A DNA stretch of 64,000 bases. It comes from Cryobacterium flavum. Its GTDB lineage: Bacteria; Actinomycetota; Actinomycetes; Actinomycetales; Microbacteriaceae. Each line of letters starts with the position of its first letter. The stretch's first letter is position 1. Positions 1 through 8,809 of this stretch are shown in pieces. Both the position numbers and the translations under genes were made by a program. The notes under the pieces are model-generated. The model was not told where the DNA came from, did no database searches, and saw nothing but the letters and a program-made list of their open reading frames with translations. The stretch spans positions 186,001 through 250,000 of the forward strand of contig NZ_FNIB01000002.1 in assembly GCF_900103805.1 (NCBI RefSeq), read 5' to 3'.

Positions 1-2
1 AC

Positions 3-1226
3 TTTCAGGACAGCTGCCTCGGCGTGCAAAATTACGACAAGGACGTGCCGCCCTTCAACCCCCGCAACGACGGCGGCAGCAGCGAATCAAACCCCAACTA
101 TTCCGCACTTCAGTCCACGACAAACTCCATCAACACCGGCTTCATCGGCATGGCCAAGAAGCTCGACCTCTGCGGAATCCGCAAGACCGCGGAGAACTTC
201 GGCGTGCACCGCGCCGACGGCGGCGACCTCGGCCAGAACGCCGCATCGGTGATCGGCACCAACGAGATCGCACCGCTCACGATGGCGGCGGCCTTCGCCG
301 GAATCGCCAACAACGGCATGACCTGTACTCCCATCGCCATTTCCAAGATGCTCAGCTCCGACGGTACCGAGCTGCCGATTCCCAAGTCGACTTGTACGCA
401 ATCGGTCGAGCCGGCTGTGGCCGCCGGCATGCAGTACGCCATGCAGACGGTTATGACGAACGGAACGGCGCGCTCCTCTAACCGCGCTACCTCTCCCCGG
501 CTGCCGATGATCGGTAAGACTGGAACCACCGACGCCGCCAAAGACACCTGGATGAGCGGCGCCACAACCCAGGTCGCCACCGTCGTCGGCGTGGTCAACG
601 TCGGCGGGTCGAACTGGAAGAACCAGCGCACCTACAGTGGCCGTTTGTTCGGCAAGGATGGCTCCACGGCGCGCCACCGCATTTGGCCGGTCGTCATGTC
701 CGCCGCCAACGCCAAGTACGGCGGAGACGATTTTCCCGAGGCGTCCTCCAGCCTGATCAACGCGGTCGCCGTCCCGGTGCCCGACGTGCGCGGCAAGTCG
801 ATAGCCGAAGCCAAGACCACCATTGAGGCGGCCGGGTTCCTGTTCGTCGACGGCGGCGTGACCAGCTCCGAGATGCCCGCCGGTACCGTGGCCAACACCG
901 ATCCGGCCGGCGGCGCGGCATCCACTCGCGGTGCCACCGTCACGGCCTTCTCGAGTGACGGCACCGGAGTCGTGATTCCCGCGCTTATCGGTAAGACCGA
1001 AGCGGATGCCCGCGCCACGCTGTCGGCCGCCCCCTACGGCTTCAGCGTGGCCAAGCTCGAACAGGCCGTGACCGACAAGGCGCAGGACGGCAAGGTGGTG
1101 GCGATTCAGCCGGGCGAGGGAACGGCCAGCCGCCCCGGTGACGGGGTGACGATCGTCATCGGCAAGTACACCGCGCCGGAACCGGCCGCATCCGGTCAAG
1201 GTGCCAACAACGGAAAGAACGGATGA
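3..1226 (+). CDS. Class A penicillin-binding protein, C-terminal part (5' truncated by window)
   Basis: The reading frame is open from base 3, so the gene starts before the window. What remains is the end of the transpeptidase domain, which cross-links peptidoglycan outside the membrane, followed by PASTA repeats. Counting from the GTG at 24, SIN near residue 35 fits the SxN motif and KTGTT near 165 is the KTG motif. The SxxK serine and the glycosyltransferase domain must lie upstream. Two PASTA repeats follow, about residues 250-315 and 316-385, with a short Pro/Ala/Gly/Asn tail. This is the PonA-type layout usual in actinobacteria. The stop overlaps the next start by 4 bp, so the two genes are probably co-translated. 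Which PonA paralogue it is cannot be decided from this part. Confidence 0.93.
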   Translation, partial: FQDSCLGVQNYDKDVPPFNPRNDGGSSESNPNYSALQSTTNSINTGFIGMAKKLDLCGIRKTAENFGVHRADGGDLGQNAASVIGTNEIAPLTMAAAFAGIANNGMTCTPIAISKMLSSDGTELPIPKSTCTQSVEPAVAAGMQYAMQTVMTNGTARSSNRATSPRLPMIGKTGTTDAAKDTWMSGATTQVATVVGVVNVGGSNWKNQRTYSGRLFGKDGSTARHRIWPVVMSAANAKYGGDDFPEASSSLINAVAVPVPDVRGKSIAEAKTTIEAAGFLFVDGGVTSSEMPAGTVANTDPAGGAASTRGATVTAFSSDGTGVVIPALIGKTEADARATLSAAPYGFSVAKLEQAVTDKAQDGKVVAIQPGEGTASRPGDGVTIVIGKYTAPEPAASGQGANNGKNG

Positions 1227-2215
1227 CAGCGCTCCGTAGCCTGGGCGAGGGCGGGCGGCTCGTCGGCGCGTCGCTCGCGGCGGCGGGCGCCTTCGGCCTG
1301 GCCGCCTTCGCCTGGGGCGCGCTCGTGGAGCGCACCCGGTTCACCCTGCGTGAGGTGAGTGTGCCGGTGCTCGCGCCGGGATCGGCGCCTATCCGGGTGC
1401 TGCACCTCTCCGATTTGCACATGGCTCCGTGGCAGAAGAACAAGCAGGAGTGGTTGCGCAGTCTCGCCGCTCTGAAGCCCGATCTCGTGGTCGACACCGG
1501 CGACAATCTCGGGCATGAAGACGGCGTCACGGGCATCGAGTATGCCCTGGCACCGTTCCGGGGAATTCCCGGTGTGTTCGTGAACGGTTCCAACGACTAC
1601 ATTGGTCCGCAGTTGAAGAACCCGTTCACCTACTTCGGCGGGCCGTCCAGCCGGCGTACTGTGCGCCGGGAGGAGCTCGACACCGATGCCCTCCGCCGGG
1701 TGTTCGCCGATCTCGGCTGGACCGACATCAACAACGCGGCCGAGTCTCTCGACCTCGCGGACACCCACGTGGAGTTCTTCGGCGTCGACGACCCGCACAT
1801 CGGCCGCGACCGGCTCGACCTGATCACGCGGGCGATCGACGACCTACGGGCCAACGATCCGCTCGGCGATGACGTCTGGCCCGACCCGGAAGAAGCCGCG
1901 GCCCCGCGTTCCACTCTCACGGTGGGCGTGGCTCACGCGCCGTACCAACGCGTGTTGAATTCGTTCGTGAACCACGGCGCCCAGCTCATTCTGGCCGGCC
2001 ACACCCACGGCGGTCAGGTCTGCGTACCCGGTTTCGGAGCGCTCGTGACCAATTGCGACATTCCGCGCCGCCAGGTGAAGGGTTTGAGCCTGTGGAACCA
2101 CGGCCTGCGCACCGCCTTTTTGAACGTCTCGGCCGGTCTCGGCACCTCGATTTATGCGCCGGTTCGGTTCGCCTGCCCGCCCGAGGCGACCCTGCTGACC
2201 CTGACCGCAGCCTAA
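1223..2215 (+). CDS. Membrane-anchored metallophosphoesterase (YkuE-like)
   Basis: A 330-aa calcineurin-like phosphoesterase. The metal-binding blocks are all visible: DLH at about residues 64-66, GDN at 93-95, GSND at 122-125 (the GN[HD] block) and GHTHGG near 258-263. A hydrophobic stretch at about residues 13-33 suggests an N-terminal anchor with the catalytic domain outside. The ATG overlaps the stop of the penicillin-binding protein gene. This pairing is common in actinobacteria and hints at a cell-envelope role, but the substrate cannot be read from sequence. The family includes nucleotide and phospholipid phosphoesterases. Confidence 0.9.
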   Translation: MTALRSLGEGGRLVGASLAAAGAFGLAAFAWGALVERTRFTLREVSVPVLAPGSAPIRVLHLSDLHMAPWQKNKQEWLRSLAALKPDLVVDTGDNLGHEDGVTGIEYALAPFRGIPGVFVNGSNDYIGPQLKNPFTYFGGPSSRRTVRREELDTDALRRVFADLGWTDINNAAESLDLADTHVEFFGVDDPHIGRDRLDLITRAIDDLRANDPLGDDVWPDPEEAAAPRSTLTVGVAHAPYQRVLNSFVNHGAQLILAGHTHGGQVCVPGFGALVTNCDIPRRQVKGLSLWNHGLRTAFLNVSAGLGTSIYAPVRFACPPEATLLTLTAA

Positions 2216-2278
2216 CTGCCGACTCAATTCGTCGCGGGAGGCTTGGAGCGCCTATACTGATTGAGGCCCACGGGCCAT

Positions 2279-2352
2279 CGGGGTATGGCGCAGCTTGGTA
2301 GCGCGCGTCGTTCGGGACGACGAGGTCGCAGGTTCAAATCCTGTTACCCCGA
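2279..2352 (+). tRNA. tRNA-Pro (anticodon CGG)
   Basis: A cloverleaf can be drawn. The acceptor arms CGGGGTA (2279-2285) and TACCCCG (2345-2351) pair fully. The anticodon stem CGTCG/CGACG encloses loop TTCGGGA, giving anticodon CGG. The T arm contains GGTTCAAATCC. The discriminator base is A at 2352 and no CCA is encoded. A strong hairpin terminator follows 28 bp downstream. Confidence 0.96.
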
Positions 2353-2379
2353 CAGCAGTAAAATCAGCAGAAACATCAC

Positions 2380-2412
2380 AAAACCCCCACTCCAATCGAG
2401 TGGGGGTTTTGT
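2380..2412 (+). terminator. Rho-independent terminator after tRNA-Pro
   Basis: A perfect 13-bp stem (AAAACCCCCACTC at 2380-2392 with its complement at 2398-2410) closes a 5-nt loop and ends in TTTT then GTTG. It sits just after the tRNA and 75 bp before the MFS gene, so it should end the tRNA transcript. The A-tract on the other side makes it potentially bidirectional. Confidence 0.88.
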
Positions 2413-2487
2413 TGTAGGATCGCCTGTCGGCATCAGCGTCACTCCTGCCGAGGATCGCCGGGAGACCGGCGCAAAAGGATCTCGCGC

Positions 2488-3981
2488 ATGACTTCTACGC
2501 CAGCCACCCCAACAACTTCCGTCGTTCCCCGCCGCGCCTGGCAGGCCCTGATCGTGCTTCTCGCCGGTATGTTCATGGCCCTGCTCGACACGACCATCGT
2601 GAACGTGGCGCTGCCGAGCATCCGCACGAGCCTCGATGCCAGCGAAGCCACCCTGTCGTGGATCATCTCCGGTTACGCCCTGGCCTTCGGCCTCGCGCTC
2701 ATTCCGGCGGGCCGGGTGGGCGACCGGTACGGCCACAAGTGGGTCTTCTTCACCGGCTTGGCCCTGTTCACCCTGGCCAGCCTCGCCTGCGGACTCGCAC
2801 AAAACGACCTGCAGCTCATCGTCGCCCGGGTCATTCAGGGCTTGGCCGGCGGCATGTTCGTGCCAGCCGTGACCGCCGTCATCCAACTGATGTTTCCGCC
2901 GCTGTCCCGTGGCAAGGCCTATGCCATCATGGGCTCGGTCATCGGTGTCTCGACGGCCCTCGGCCCCATCGTCGGCGGACTGATCATCGAAGCCTTCGGT
3001 GTGGAGAACGGCTGGCGACTGGTGTTCTGGGTGAACCTTCCGATTGGTGTTCTCGCCCTCATCGCCACGGTCTTTCTCCTGCCCGGCGGCGCCGCGCTCC
3101 CTGAGAAGACCCGGAGCTCGCGGGCGGGCATCGACTGGTTGGGACTCGTACTCATCTCGGTCGGTCTCGTGGCGCTCCTGGTGCCGCTGATCGAGGGTCA
3201 GGACCAGGGCTGGCCACTCTGGACTTTTCTCACCCTGGCGGCCGGCGTGCTGCTCGTGGTGGCGTTCGGTGCCTGGGAGGTGTCCGTCGCCAGGCGCAGC
3301 GGCAGCCCACTCGTGCCTCCGCACCTGTTCTCCCACCCGGCCTTCACCGGCGGTGTCATTCTCGCGCTGGTCTATTTCGCGGCGTTCACCAGCATTTTCT
3401 TCACCATTTCCATCCTCTGGCAGGCCGGCCTCGGGCACAGCGCCCTCGAGTCGGGCCTGGTCTCCATCCCCTTCGCGATCGGCACGATTCTCGGGGCCTC
3501 ACAGAGCGACCGACTGGCCAAACGCCTCGGACGCACCATTCTCGTGGTCGGCGTTGCCTTCGTCACGATCGGCCTGACCTGGATCTGGCTGGTCATGCTG
3601 CTGACCACCCCAGGCGATCTGACCAACTGGCACCTGCTGCCACCTCTGTTCATTGCGGGCCTCGGCAGCGGATTCTTCATCGCCCCGAACGTGTCATTCA
3701 TCGTCGCGACCGTCGATCGCGCCGAGGCGGGCGGCGCGAGCGGCGTGGTCGGCGTGATGCAGCGCGTCGGCAGCGCGGTCGGTATCGCCGTGATCGGCAG
3801 CGTCTTCTTCGGAACCCTGACCGTGATTGGCCCTGGAGCGGATGCCCTCGCCACGGCTTTCACCCACAGCGCCACCATGGCCATGGCGGTGAGCGTCGGG
3901 TTCGCCCTGCTCGCGCTCGTGCTCGTCTTTGCCCTGCCGAAACGCGTCGCCGGCAACGGCCCGGCCGCTGCCGCCGGGTAA
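2488..3981 (+). CDS. MFS multidrug exporter, DHA2/EmrB-QacA type
   Basis: A 497-aa major facilitator with about 14 predicted membrane segments, the length and segment number typical of the DHA2 drug:H+ antiporter subfamily. The first helix carries LLDTTIVNVALPSI, the family's motif D1 (LDxTIVNVALP). GRVGDRYGHKWVF after the second helix is motif A. VNLPIG is the conserved junction between helices 6 and 7 in EmrB/QacA proteins. It probably exports a toxic compound or antibiotic using the proton gradient. No regulator gene is adjacent. The gene stands between a terminator and the VanZ-like gene 30 bp downstream. Confidence 0.92.
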   Translation: MTSTPATPTTSVVPRRAWQALIVLLAGMFMALLDTTIVNVALPSIRTSLDASEATLSWIISGYALAFGLALIPAGRVGDRYGHKWVFFTGLALFTLASLACGLAQNDLQLIVARVIQGLAGGMFVPAVTAVIQLMFPPLSRGKAYAIMGSVIGVSTALGPIVGGLIIEAFGVENGWRLVFWVNLPIGVLALIATVFLLPGGAALPEKTRSSRAGIDWLGLVLISVGLVALLVPLIEGQDQGWPLWTFLTLAAGVLLVVAFGAWEVSVARRSGSPLVPPHLFSHPAFTGGVILALVYFAAFTSIFFTISILWQAGLGHSALESGLVSIPFAIGTILGASQSDRLAKRLGRTILVVGVAFVTIGLTWIWLVMLLTTPGDLTNWHLLPPLFIAGLGSGFFIAPNVSFIVATVDRAEAGGASGVVGVMQRVGSAVGIAVIGSVFFGTLTVIGPGADALATAFTHSATMAMAVSVGFALLALVLVFALPKRVAGNGPAAAAG

Positions 3982-4011
3982 GGCAGAGTTGACGAGTATG
4001 CAGGACCTGAC

Positions 4012-4485
4012 ATGACCGTGACTCGACGACGTCGGCACAGCCTGCTGCGCCGCGGCGCCCTGTGGATCACGCTGGTCTACCTGGTGCTGCTCGCGCTGAT
4101 CGCATTCTGGCCCACGCCGGTCGACCGCAACATGCACGGATCAATCGGGGCTTTCGTGACCTGGTTACACGCGCACGAAATGCCGACCCGGTTCGGTTAC
4201 GACACCATTGAGTTCACCGCCAACATCGCGCTGTTCGTTCCAGTGGGCCTGCTCGTCGTCGTGCTCGCAGGAGCGCGCCGCTGGTGGCTCGGCCCGGTGG
4301 CTGGCGCCCTGATCAGCGCCATGATCGAGCTCGGCCAGCTGATTTTTCTGCCGGAACGGTTCGCGACCGTGAACGACGTTGTCGCCAACAGTCTCGGGGC
4401 ACTACTCGGCACGGGTCTCGCGCTCGTCGTGCTGCGATTCGCCCTCGGACCGCGCCAGACGCCCCACCCGATCCACCTTCGCTAA
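4012..4485 (+). CDS. VanZ-like family membrane protein
   Basis: A 157-aa protein with four hydrophobic segments (about residues 15-33, 60-80, 85-105 and 118-142). The pattern NIALFVPVGLL, then a charged loop, then ISAMIELGQL and DVVANSLGALLG is characteristic of the VanZ family. VanZ contributes to teicoplanin resistance in enterococci. Most actinobacterial homologues are of unknown function and no van genes are nearby, so a resistance role should not be assumed. Confidence 0.82.
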   Translation: MTVTRRRRHSLLRRGALWITLVYLVLLALIAFWPTPVDRNMHGSIGAFVTWLHAHEMPTRFGYDTIEFTANIALFVPVGLLVVVLAGARRWWLGPVAGALISAMIELGQLIFLPERFATVNDVVANSLGALLGTGLALVVLRFALGPRQTPHPIHLR

Positions 4486-4531
4486 CATTTCGGGTTGGAC
4501 CTCGTCGTTTCTCTCTGCTACCTTCGGCAGA

Positions 4532-5410
4532 ATGAAGCGTCGAGAGTTTCTCACTTTATCAACTGCTGGCGCAGCCACGCTCGGCTTGGGTGCGCTCGGC
4601 GCACCCGCCGCGTTCGCTGCCACCGCCCCGAAACTACCCGGGGAGGTGTCGCGCCTGTCGAATGTGCTCACCCAAAAGGGACGGAAGCTCTACGACAACG
4701 TTGAGGTGGACATCGGCGGCGATCGTGCCCGCCTGTTCATTCCGCAGACAATCTCGATGAACTCGACCGCCGCCATCGGTGCCGTGTGGTTCTATCACGC
4801 AGCCTCCAGCTCCCACAACGCGCTGAACGGCGGCTTCAAATACCCGGGCGAATTGGTGGTCGACCAGAACAGCATCGCCATCTGCATCAATGCCGGCGGC
4901 ACCCAGTACACCAACTCCATCGCCACGACTGCCCAGAAGAACGCCTGGACCTACCTGAACTCGCTCTACACCGTGCGTCGCAATTTTCTGCGCGCGACCT
5001 CCTTTGGCGGGTCGCTGGCCTGCTACACCTACGGCAAGAAGCTCATCCCCTACATTCGCGGCCTGTACATGGTGAACGGCCTCTATGACAACGAGTGGCT
5101 CTACGCCTACGACACCAAGAATCAGGCGCACGTCGGCGACGCCTACAACAACGACCCCACCCTGATCAAGGGCACCAACCCGGCGCGCATCAGCGCAACA
5201 CCGTGGACCAATAGCCGGGTCAAGGTGCTCGTCTCCGATGATGCCCACCCCGATAACGTCGTCGTGCCGAGCAAGAACGGCCTCGCTCTGGTCAACAAGA
5301 TCAAGCTCGTCGCCGCCGACACCCAGGTGATGTATCACACGCTCGGCCACGAAACGCCGGGCTTCGCCCACACCGACATGATCAAAACCTTCGCCCAGTG
5401 GTCGGTATAA
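4532..5410 (+). CDS. Tat-exported alpha/beta-hydrolase-like protein
   Basis: A 292-aa protein starting at ATG 4532. Longer in-frame starts upstream would overlap the VanZ gene and add non-signal sequence. The N-terminus has RREFL followed by a hydrophobic Ala/Gly-rich stretch and AFA cleavage site near residues 27-29, a typical Tat signal. The mature part has a beta-strand/turn SFGGS with Ser near residue 157 that resembles a nucleophile elbow, and a late HTD segment. I infer a secreted alpha/beta hydrolase. The substrate is unknown, and the catalytic triad is only partly supported because the elbow is not a clean GxSxG. Confidence 0.6.
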   Translation: MKRREFLTLSTAGAATLGLGALGAPAAFAATAPKLPGEVSRLSNVLTQKGRKLYDNVEVDIGGDRARLFIPQTISMNSTAAIGAVWFYHAASSSHNALNGGFKYPGELVVDQNSIAICINAGGTQYTNSIATTAQKNAWTYLNSLYTVRRNFLRATSFGGSLACYTYGKKLIPYIRGLYMVNGLYDNEWLYAYDTKNQAHVGDAYNNDPTLIKGTNPARISATPWTNSRVKVLVSDDAHPDNVVVPSKNGLALVNKIKLVAADTQVMYHTLGHETPGFAHTDMIKTFAQWSV

Positions 5411-5457
5411 CACCGTGGTCGGTCTGAGACACGGGACGGTCTAGCAGGGAGGCACTT

Positions 5458-6552
5458 GTGGCCAGCACAATCGATCGCACCCGGGTCGACTGGGTCGACG
5501 GTGCCAAAGGCATTGCCATTCTGCTCGTGGCCCTCGCGCACGCCGTGCAGTGGACGGTTCTCTCCGGCCTCGCCCCGGAGCTGTGGAACAAGATCAACCT
5601 GGTGTTCATCGTGTTTCGCATGCCGCTGTTCTTTCTCGCCTCCGGGCTGTTTGCCGGCTCCATCATCAAACGCACCTGGCCGGCGCTCTGGCGCACCCGG
5701 CTGAGCCTGCTGGTGTGGGCGCTGCTGCTGTGGACGGTCATCCGTTTCGCGTATTTCTCGCTGCTGCCGAACCCCGCGGGCTTCGATGAGACCAACCCGA
5801 TCGACCTGCTGCTCGCCCCCGTGCGCCCGAGCAATGGCCTCTGGTTTCTCTACGCCCTCGCGTTGTTCTTCGTGGCCGCGAAACTGATGCTCAATCGCGT
5901 CGACTGGCGGGTGCAGATCGGTGTTGCCGCCGTGTTGTCGGTGTTGTTCTTCGCGCGCGCGGACACCGGCAACATCGCCTGGAACGGAATCGGCCGCTAC
6001 TTCGTGTTCTTTCTGCTCGGCTGCTACCTGCGCGAATGGATCCTGGCCTTCGTGAACCGGCCCAGCCGGTTCGGCGCTCTCGGGCTGGGGCTCGGTTTCG
6101 GTGCGGGCTTCCTCGTGCTGGCCGGAGTGATTCTCACCGTCGACGCCCGGGTGCCGTTCATCACAGGCAGCCTCGTGCTGGTGAGCCTCGCCGCCCTCGG
6201 CGCCGGCCTGCTCCTGGCCCGGTTTCTGGTGGGCTTTCGCGCGTTCACCTGGCTGACCTATGTGGGCCGCAACACCCTGCCGATCTACGTGGTGCACGTT
6301 CTCTTCGTCTCCGCCATCACCAGCCTGCTGCTGCTCGCGCGCGGCCAGGCCTGGCTCGACCGCCTCGCCCCGGTGCTGCCCCTGATCGTCGCCGGAGGCG
6401 CCGTCGCTGCCTCGCTGTTGTTCTGGCGCCTGGTGCGCGACCTGCCGGTGCTGCGCTACGGATTCGCCGTGCCGACCTGGTTCTCCGGTCGCCCGCCGGT
6501 CGCGGCGGTGAAATCCCGACCAGCAGAGCGGATGCTGCCGCGCAGCGAGTGA
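5458..6552 (+). CDS. Acyltransferase family 3 membrane protein
   Basis: A 364-aa integral membrane protein with about ten helices from a GTG start at 5458. The opening RVDWVDGAKGIAILLVALAH contains the conserved early His and the usual AKGIAI motif. RMPLFFLASGLF and NGLWFLYALALFF are further family motifs. Such enzymes O-acetylate or otherwise acylate cell-surface sugars, lipids or peptides at the membrane. There is no SGNH domain. Its stop overlaps the GTG of the DUF218 gene, so the two are probably co-translated. It resembles the acyltransferase at 26354-27424 in length and motifs. Confidence 0.85.
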   Translation: MASTIDRTRVDWVDGAKGIAILLVALAHAVQWTVLSGLAPELWNKINLVFIVFRMPLFFLASGLFAGSIIKRTWPALWRTRLSLLVWALLLWTVIRFAYFSLLPNPAGFDETNPIDLLLAPVRPSNGLWFLYALALFFVAAKLMLNRVDWRVQIGVAAVLSVLFFARADTGNIAWNGIGRYFVFFLLGCYLREWILAFVNRPSRFGALGLGLGFGAGFLVLAGVILTVDARVPFITGSLVLVSLAALGAGLLLARFLVGFRAFTWLTYVGRNTLPIYVVHVLFVSAITSLLLLARGQAWLDRLAPVLPLIVAGGAVAASLLFWRLVRDLPVLRYGFAVPTWFSGRPPVAAVKSRPAERMLPRSE

Positions 6553-7115
6553 GGCACCCCCGTCGGCAGCGCGCGCTGATCGTGCTCACCGGCCTCGTGC
6601 TGCTGACCGTGGGCTTCCTGGCCATCACCACGCGAACGGTCATGTTTCCGCGCGAGGACCAACCGGTCGCCGCCGACGCTATCGTCGTGCTCGGCGGACT
6701 CGGCAGCGCCGCCGTGGTGGCGAAGGCCGTGCACCTCGCCCAGGCCGGCTACAGCGGAAAGATCTTCATCTCCGACGCGTTCGGCGGTGATACCCGACCG
6801 GCGAATCTGTGTGCGCGAGCGGTGCCGGTACCGGGCACGGCGATTACCGTGGAGTGTTTCGATCCACACCCCACAACGACCCGCGGTGAGGCCGAGGCCA
6901 TCGCGGCGTTTGCGACCGAACGCGGCTGGAACCGGGTGATCGTGGTCACCTCGAGCTACCACGTGAGCCGGGCCCGGGTGCAGATCAGCCGGTGCTACGC
7001 GGGGGAACTCGCGGTGATCGGCGCCGCACAGCCGATGGATCCCGGCAAATGGGCCTACCAGTTCGTCTACCAGAGCGCCGGATTTCTGAAGGCGCAGTTC
7101 ACGCCCTCATGTTGA
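6549..7115 (+). CDS. DUF218/YdcF-like protein
   Basis: A 188-aa protein from GTG 6549, chosen because it gives a 4-bp overlap with the upstream stop and is followed at once by an N-terminal hydrophobic helix (about residues 8-27). The body has the DUF218 pattern: DAIVVLGG, an (A/T)TTRGEAEAIA segment, and VIVVTSSYHVSRA near the C-terminal half. ElyC, SanA and YdcF belong to this family and some act in envelope polysaccharide metabolism. Co-translation with a membrane acyltransferase and the polysaccharide locus next door fit an envelope role, but no reaction can be assigned. Confidence 0.8.
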   Translation: MRHPRRQRALIVLTGLVLLTVGFLAITTRTVMFPREDQPVAADAIVVLGGLGSAAVVAKAVHLAQAGYSGKIFISDAFGGDTRPANLCARAVPVPGTAITVECFDPHPTTTRGEAEAIAAFATERGWNRVIVVTSSYHVSRARVQISRCYAGELAVIGAAQPMDPGKWAYQFVYQSAGFLKAQFTPSC

Positions 7116-7258
7116 CCCAAATACCGATTTTCACACCATTGCGCTGGTGCTGAGGAAAATTCACGTGTTATCGTTGCGGCTATTCGCACCAATAGTGCTG
7201 CGCAATACCCGAACTATTCACTGCGCCAACACTGCGCCACTACTACCCGAGGCGGCCG

Positions 7259-8725
7259 ATGTTCGATTCCACCCTGCGCCGATTGAGGAGCACGCCGGTC
7301 GTTCTGGTCGTGCTCGCCGCACTGTTCGTCATTGTGTCCAGCGTCGTGCTGCCCCGATTCATCACCACAGTGGGCATCATTCTGATTCCACTCACCCTGC
7401 TCGCCTTTGCCGCCGTCGTCACCCTGTTCCTGCTGCCGGCGCACATCCTGCCGGCCGTCGCGCTCGTCACCTTCGCGCTGATTCCGGCGCGCATCCTGCC
7501 GCAGGACGGCCCGATCGGCGCCCTGCCGCTGACCACCATGATCATCGTCATCTGGGCCCTGCGACGCCTGCTGCCAACGAAAACGGATGCCAGCCCCGCG
7601 ACCCCGCCGGCCCCCTTCCGGTCGGCCACCCGCTACTTCGCCCTGCTGTTTCTGGTCTGGACACTGTTCACCCTCGCGCGCACCACCGACCTGCAGGCGA
7701 GCCTGGGTTGGATGATCAGCTTCAGCGCTGCCGTTCTGCTGCCGCTATGCATCGGCACCAGCACCCGAGAGGCGTACTGGATTCGCCGCACCTGGCTACT
7801 GCTCGGAGCCTGGCTCGGTGCCTACGCGGTCGTCGAAGGGGTTCTGCGTTTCAACCCGATTTGGGGCACCCTGTTCTCGGCGCTCGGGCTGACCGACCAC
7901 CAGCACTGGTCGGTGTATCGGGCCGACGCGTCATTCGGGCATCCGCTCTTCGCGGCCCTGTTTTTTGCCGTCGCCTGCGCCTTGGCCATTGGCATCTGGC
8001 TGCGGGAGAACTCCAAGCTCGCGCTCGCCGCGGCCGTCTTCAGTAGCCTCGGCCTGGTCACCACCGTCTCGCGCGGGGCGATTCTCGCCGCTGCCATCGC
8101 CATCGGTTTCGCCTACGCGGTGTCGCTCGTGCTGCGCGGCGAAAAGCGCTGGGGCAAATTCGCCCTGCTGGCCGGGCTCTTTGTCATTGCCGTGGTGGGA
8201 TTGTTCCAGTTCGATGCCTTCACCGCTCGCAACAACTCCGTCGAAGCCGAGCTCTCTTCGCAGGCCCGCGACCTCGGCGTGTGGGTGTCGGTACAGGCCG
8301 CGAATCTCACCGGCTGGATCGGGTCGGGCCCTGGCACGTCCGGCATCACCGGGCGCCTGTTCAACGAGGTCACCATCGAGAACTCGCTGCTGCAGCTGCT
8401 CATCAGTATCGGCCTGCCCGGCCTGGCGCTGTTCCTGCTCATGATCGGCTCGGCCATTGCCCACGCTCTGTCCCGCAGGGCGGTCGGCGCTGCCGCCGCC
8501 CTGGCGGCGTACACGGTGTGCATCGCCGGCTTCAACGCGATCGACGCACTGCGCCCGATGCACCTGTTGCTAGGCCTGCTGCTGATTCTGGCGCTGAATC
8601 CCAGCAGAGCGGATGCCGCCGGCCCGCTCGAATCCGGCCGCGCACCCACTGCGCGGCGGGCATCTGGTGCCCCAAACGGGGGTATGCACGACTCTGACGC
8701 AGGAGCTCCCTGCACGCTACGCTAA
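7259..8725 (+). CDS. O-antigen ligase / Wzy-like polymerase family protein
   Basis: A 488-aa membrane protein with roughly a dozen helices and a long extracytoplasmic segment after TTVSRGAILAAA (about residues 264-275), the layout of the Wzy_C/O-antigen ligase family. A polar loop follows with GSGPGTSG (about residues 353-360). In a Wzx/Wzy system such a protein polymerises lipid-linked repeat units outside the membrane, and the flippase and Wzc-like gene nearby support that reading. It is the first gene of the plus-strand polysaccharide run. 143 bp of non-coding DNA upstream probably holds the promoter. The C-terminal 40 residues are polar and probably cytoplasmic. Confidence 0.8.
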   Translation: MFDSTLRRLRSTPVVLVVLAALFVIVSSVVLPRFITTVGIILIPLTLLAFAAVVTLFLLPAHILPAVALVTFALIPARILPQDGPIGALPLTTMIIVIWALRRLLPTKTDASPATPPAPFRSATRYFALLFLVWTLFTLARTTDLQASLGWMISFSAAVLLPLCIGTSTREAYWIRRTWLLLGAWLGAYAVVEGVLRFNPIWGTLFSALGLTDHQHWSVYRADASFGHPLFAALFFAVACALAIGIWLRENSKLALAAAVFSSLGLVTTVSRGAILAAAIAIGFAYAVSLVLRGEKRWGKFALLAGLFVIAVVGLFQFDAFTARNNSVEAELSSQARDLGVWVSVQAANLTGWIGSGPGTSGITGRLFNEVTIENSLLQLLISIGLPGLALFLLMIGSAIAHALSRRAVGAAAALAAYTVCIAGFNAIDALRPMHLLLGLLLILALNPSRADAAGPLESGRAPTARRASGAPNGGMHDSDAGAPCTLR

Positions 8726-8809
8726 ACCGAGAGATTCTCACGTTTGAGTTGATCCGTTTAGCCGCTCTGTTTAGCCGATCCGTTTCACCGGCCCGTAAGG
8801 GGAATGGGC

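Noticed and set aside
4012-4485. VanZ-like gene as evidence of glycopeptide resistance
   Set aside because: No vanHAX or other van genes are nearby, and the family is widespread with unknown functions in actinobacteria.
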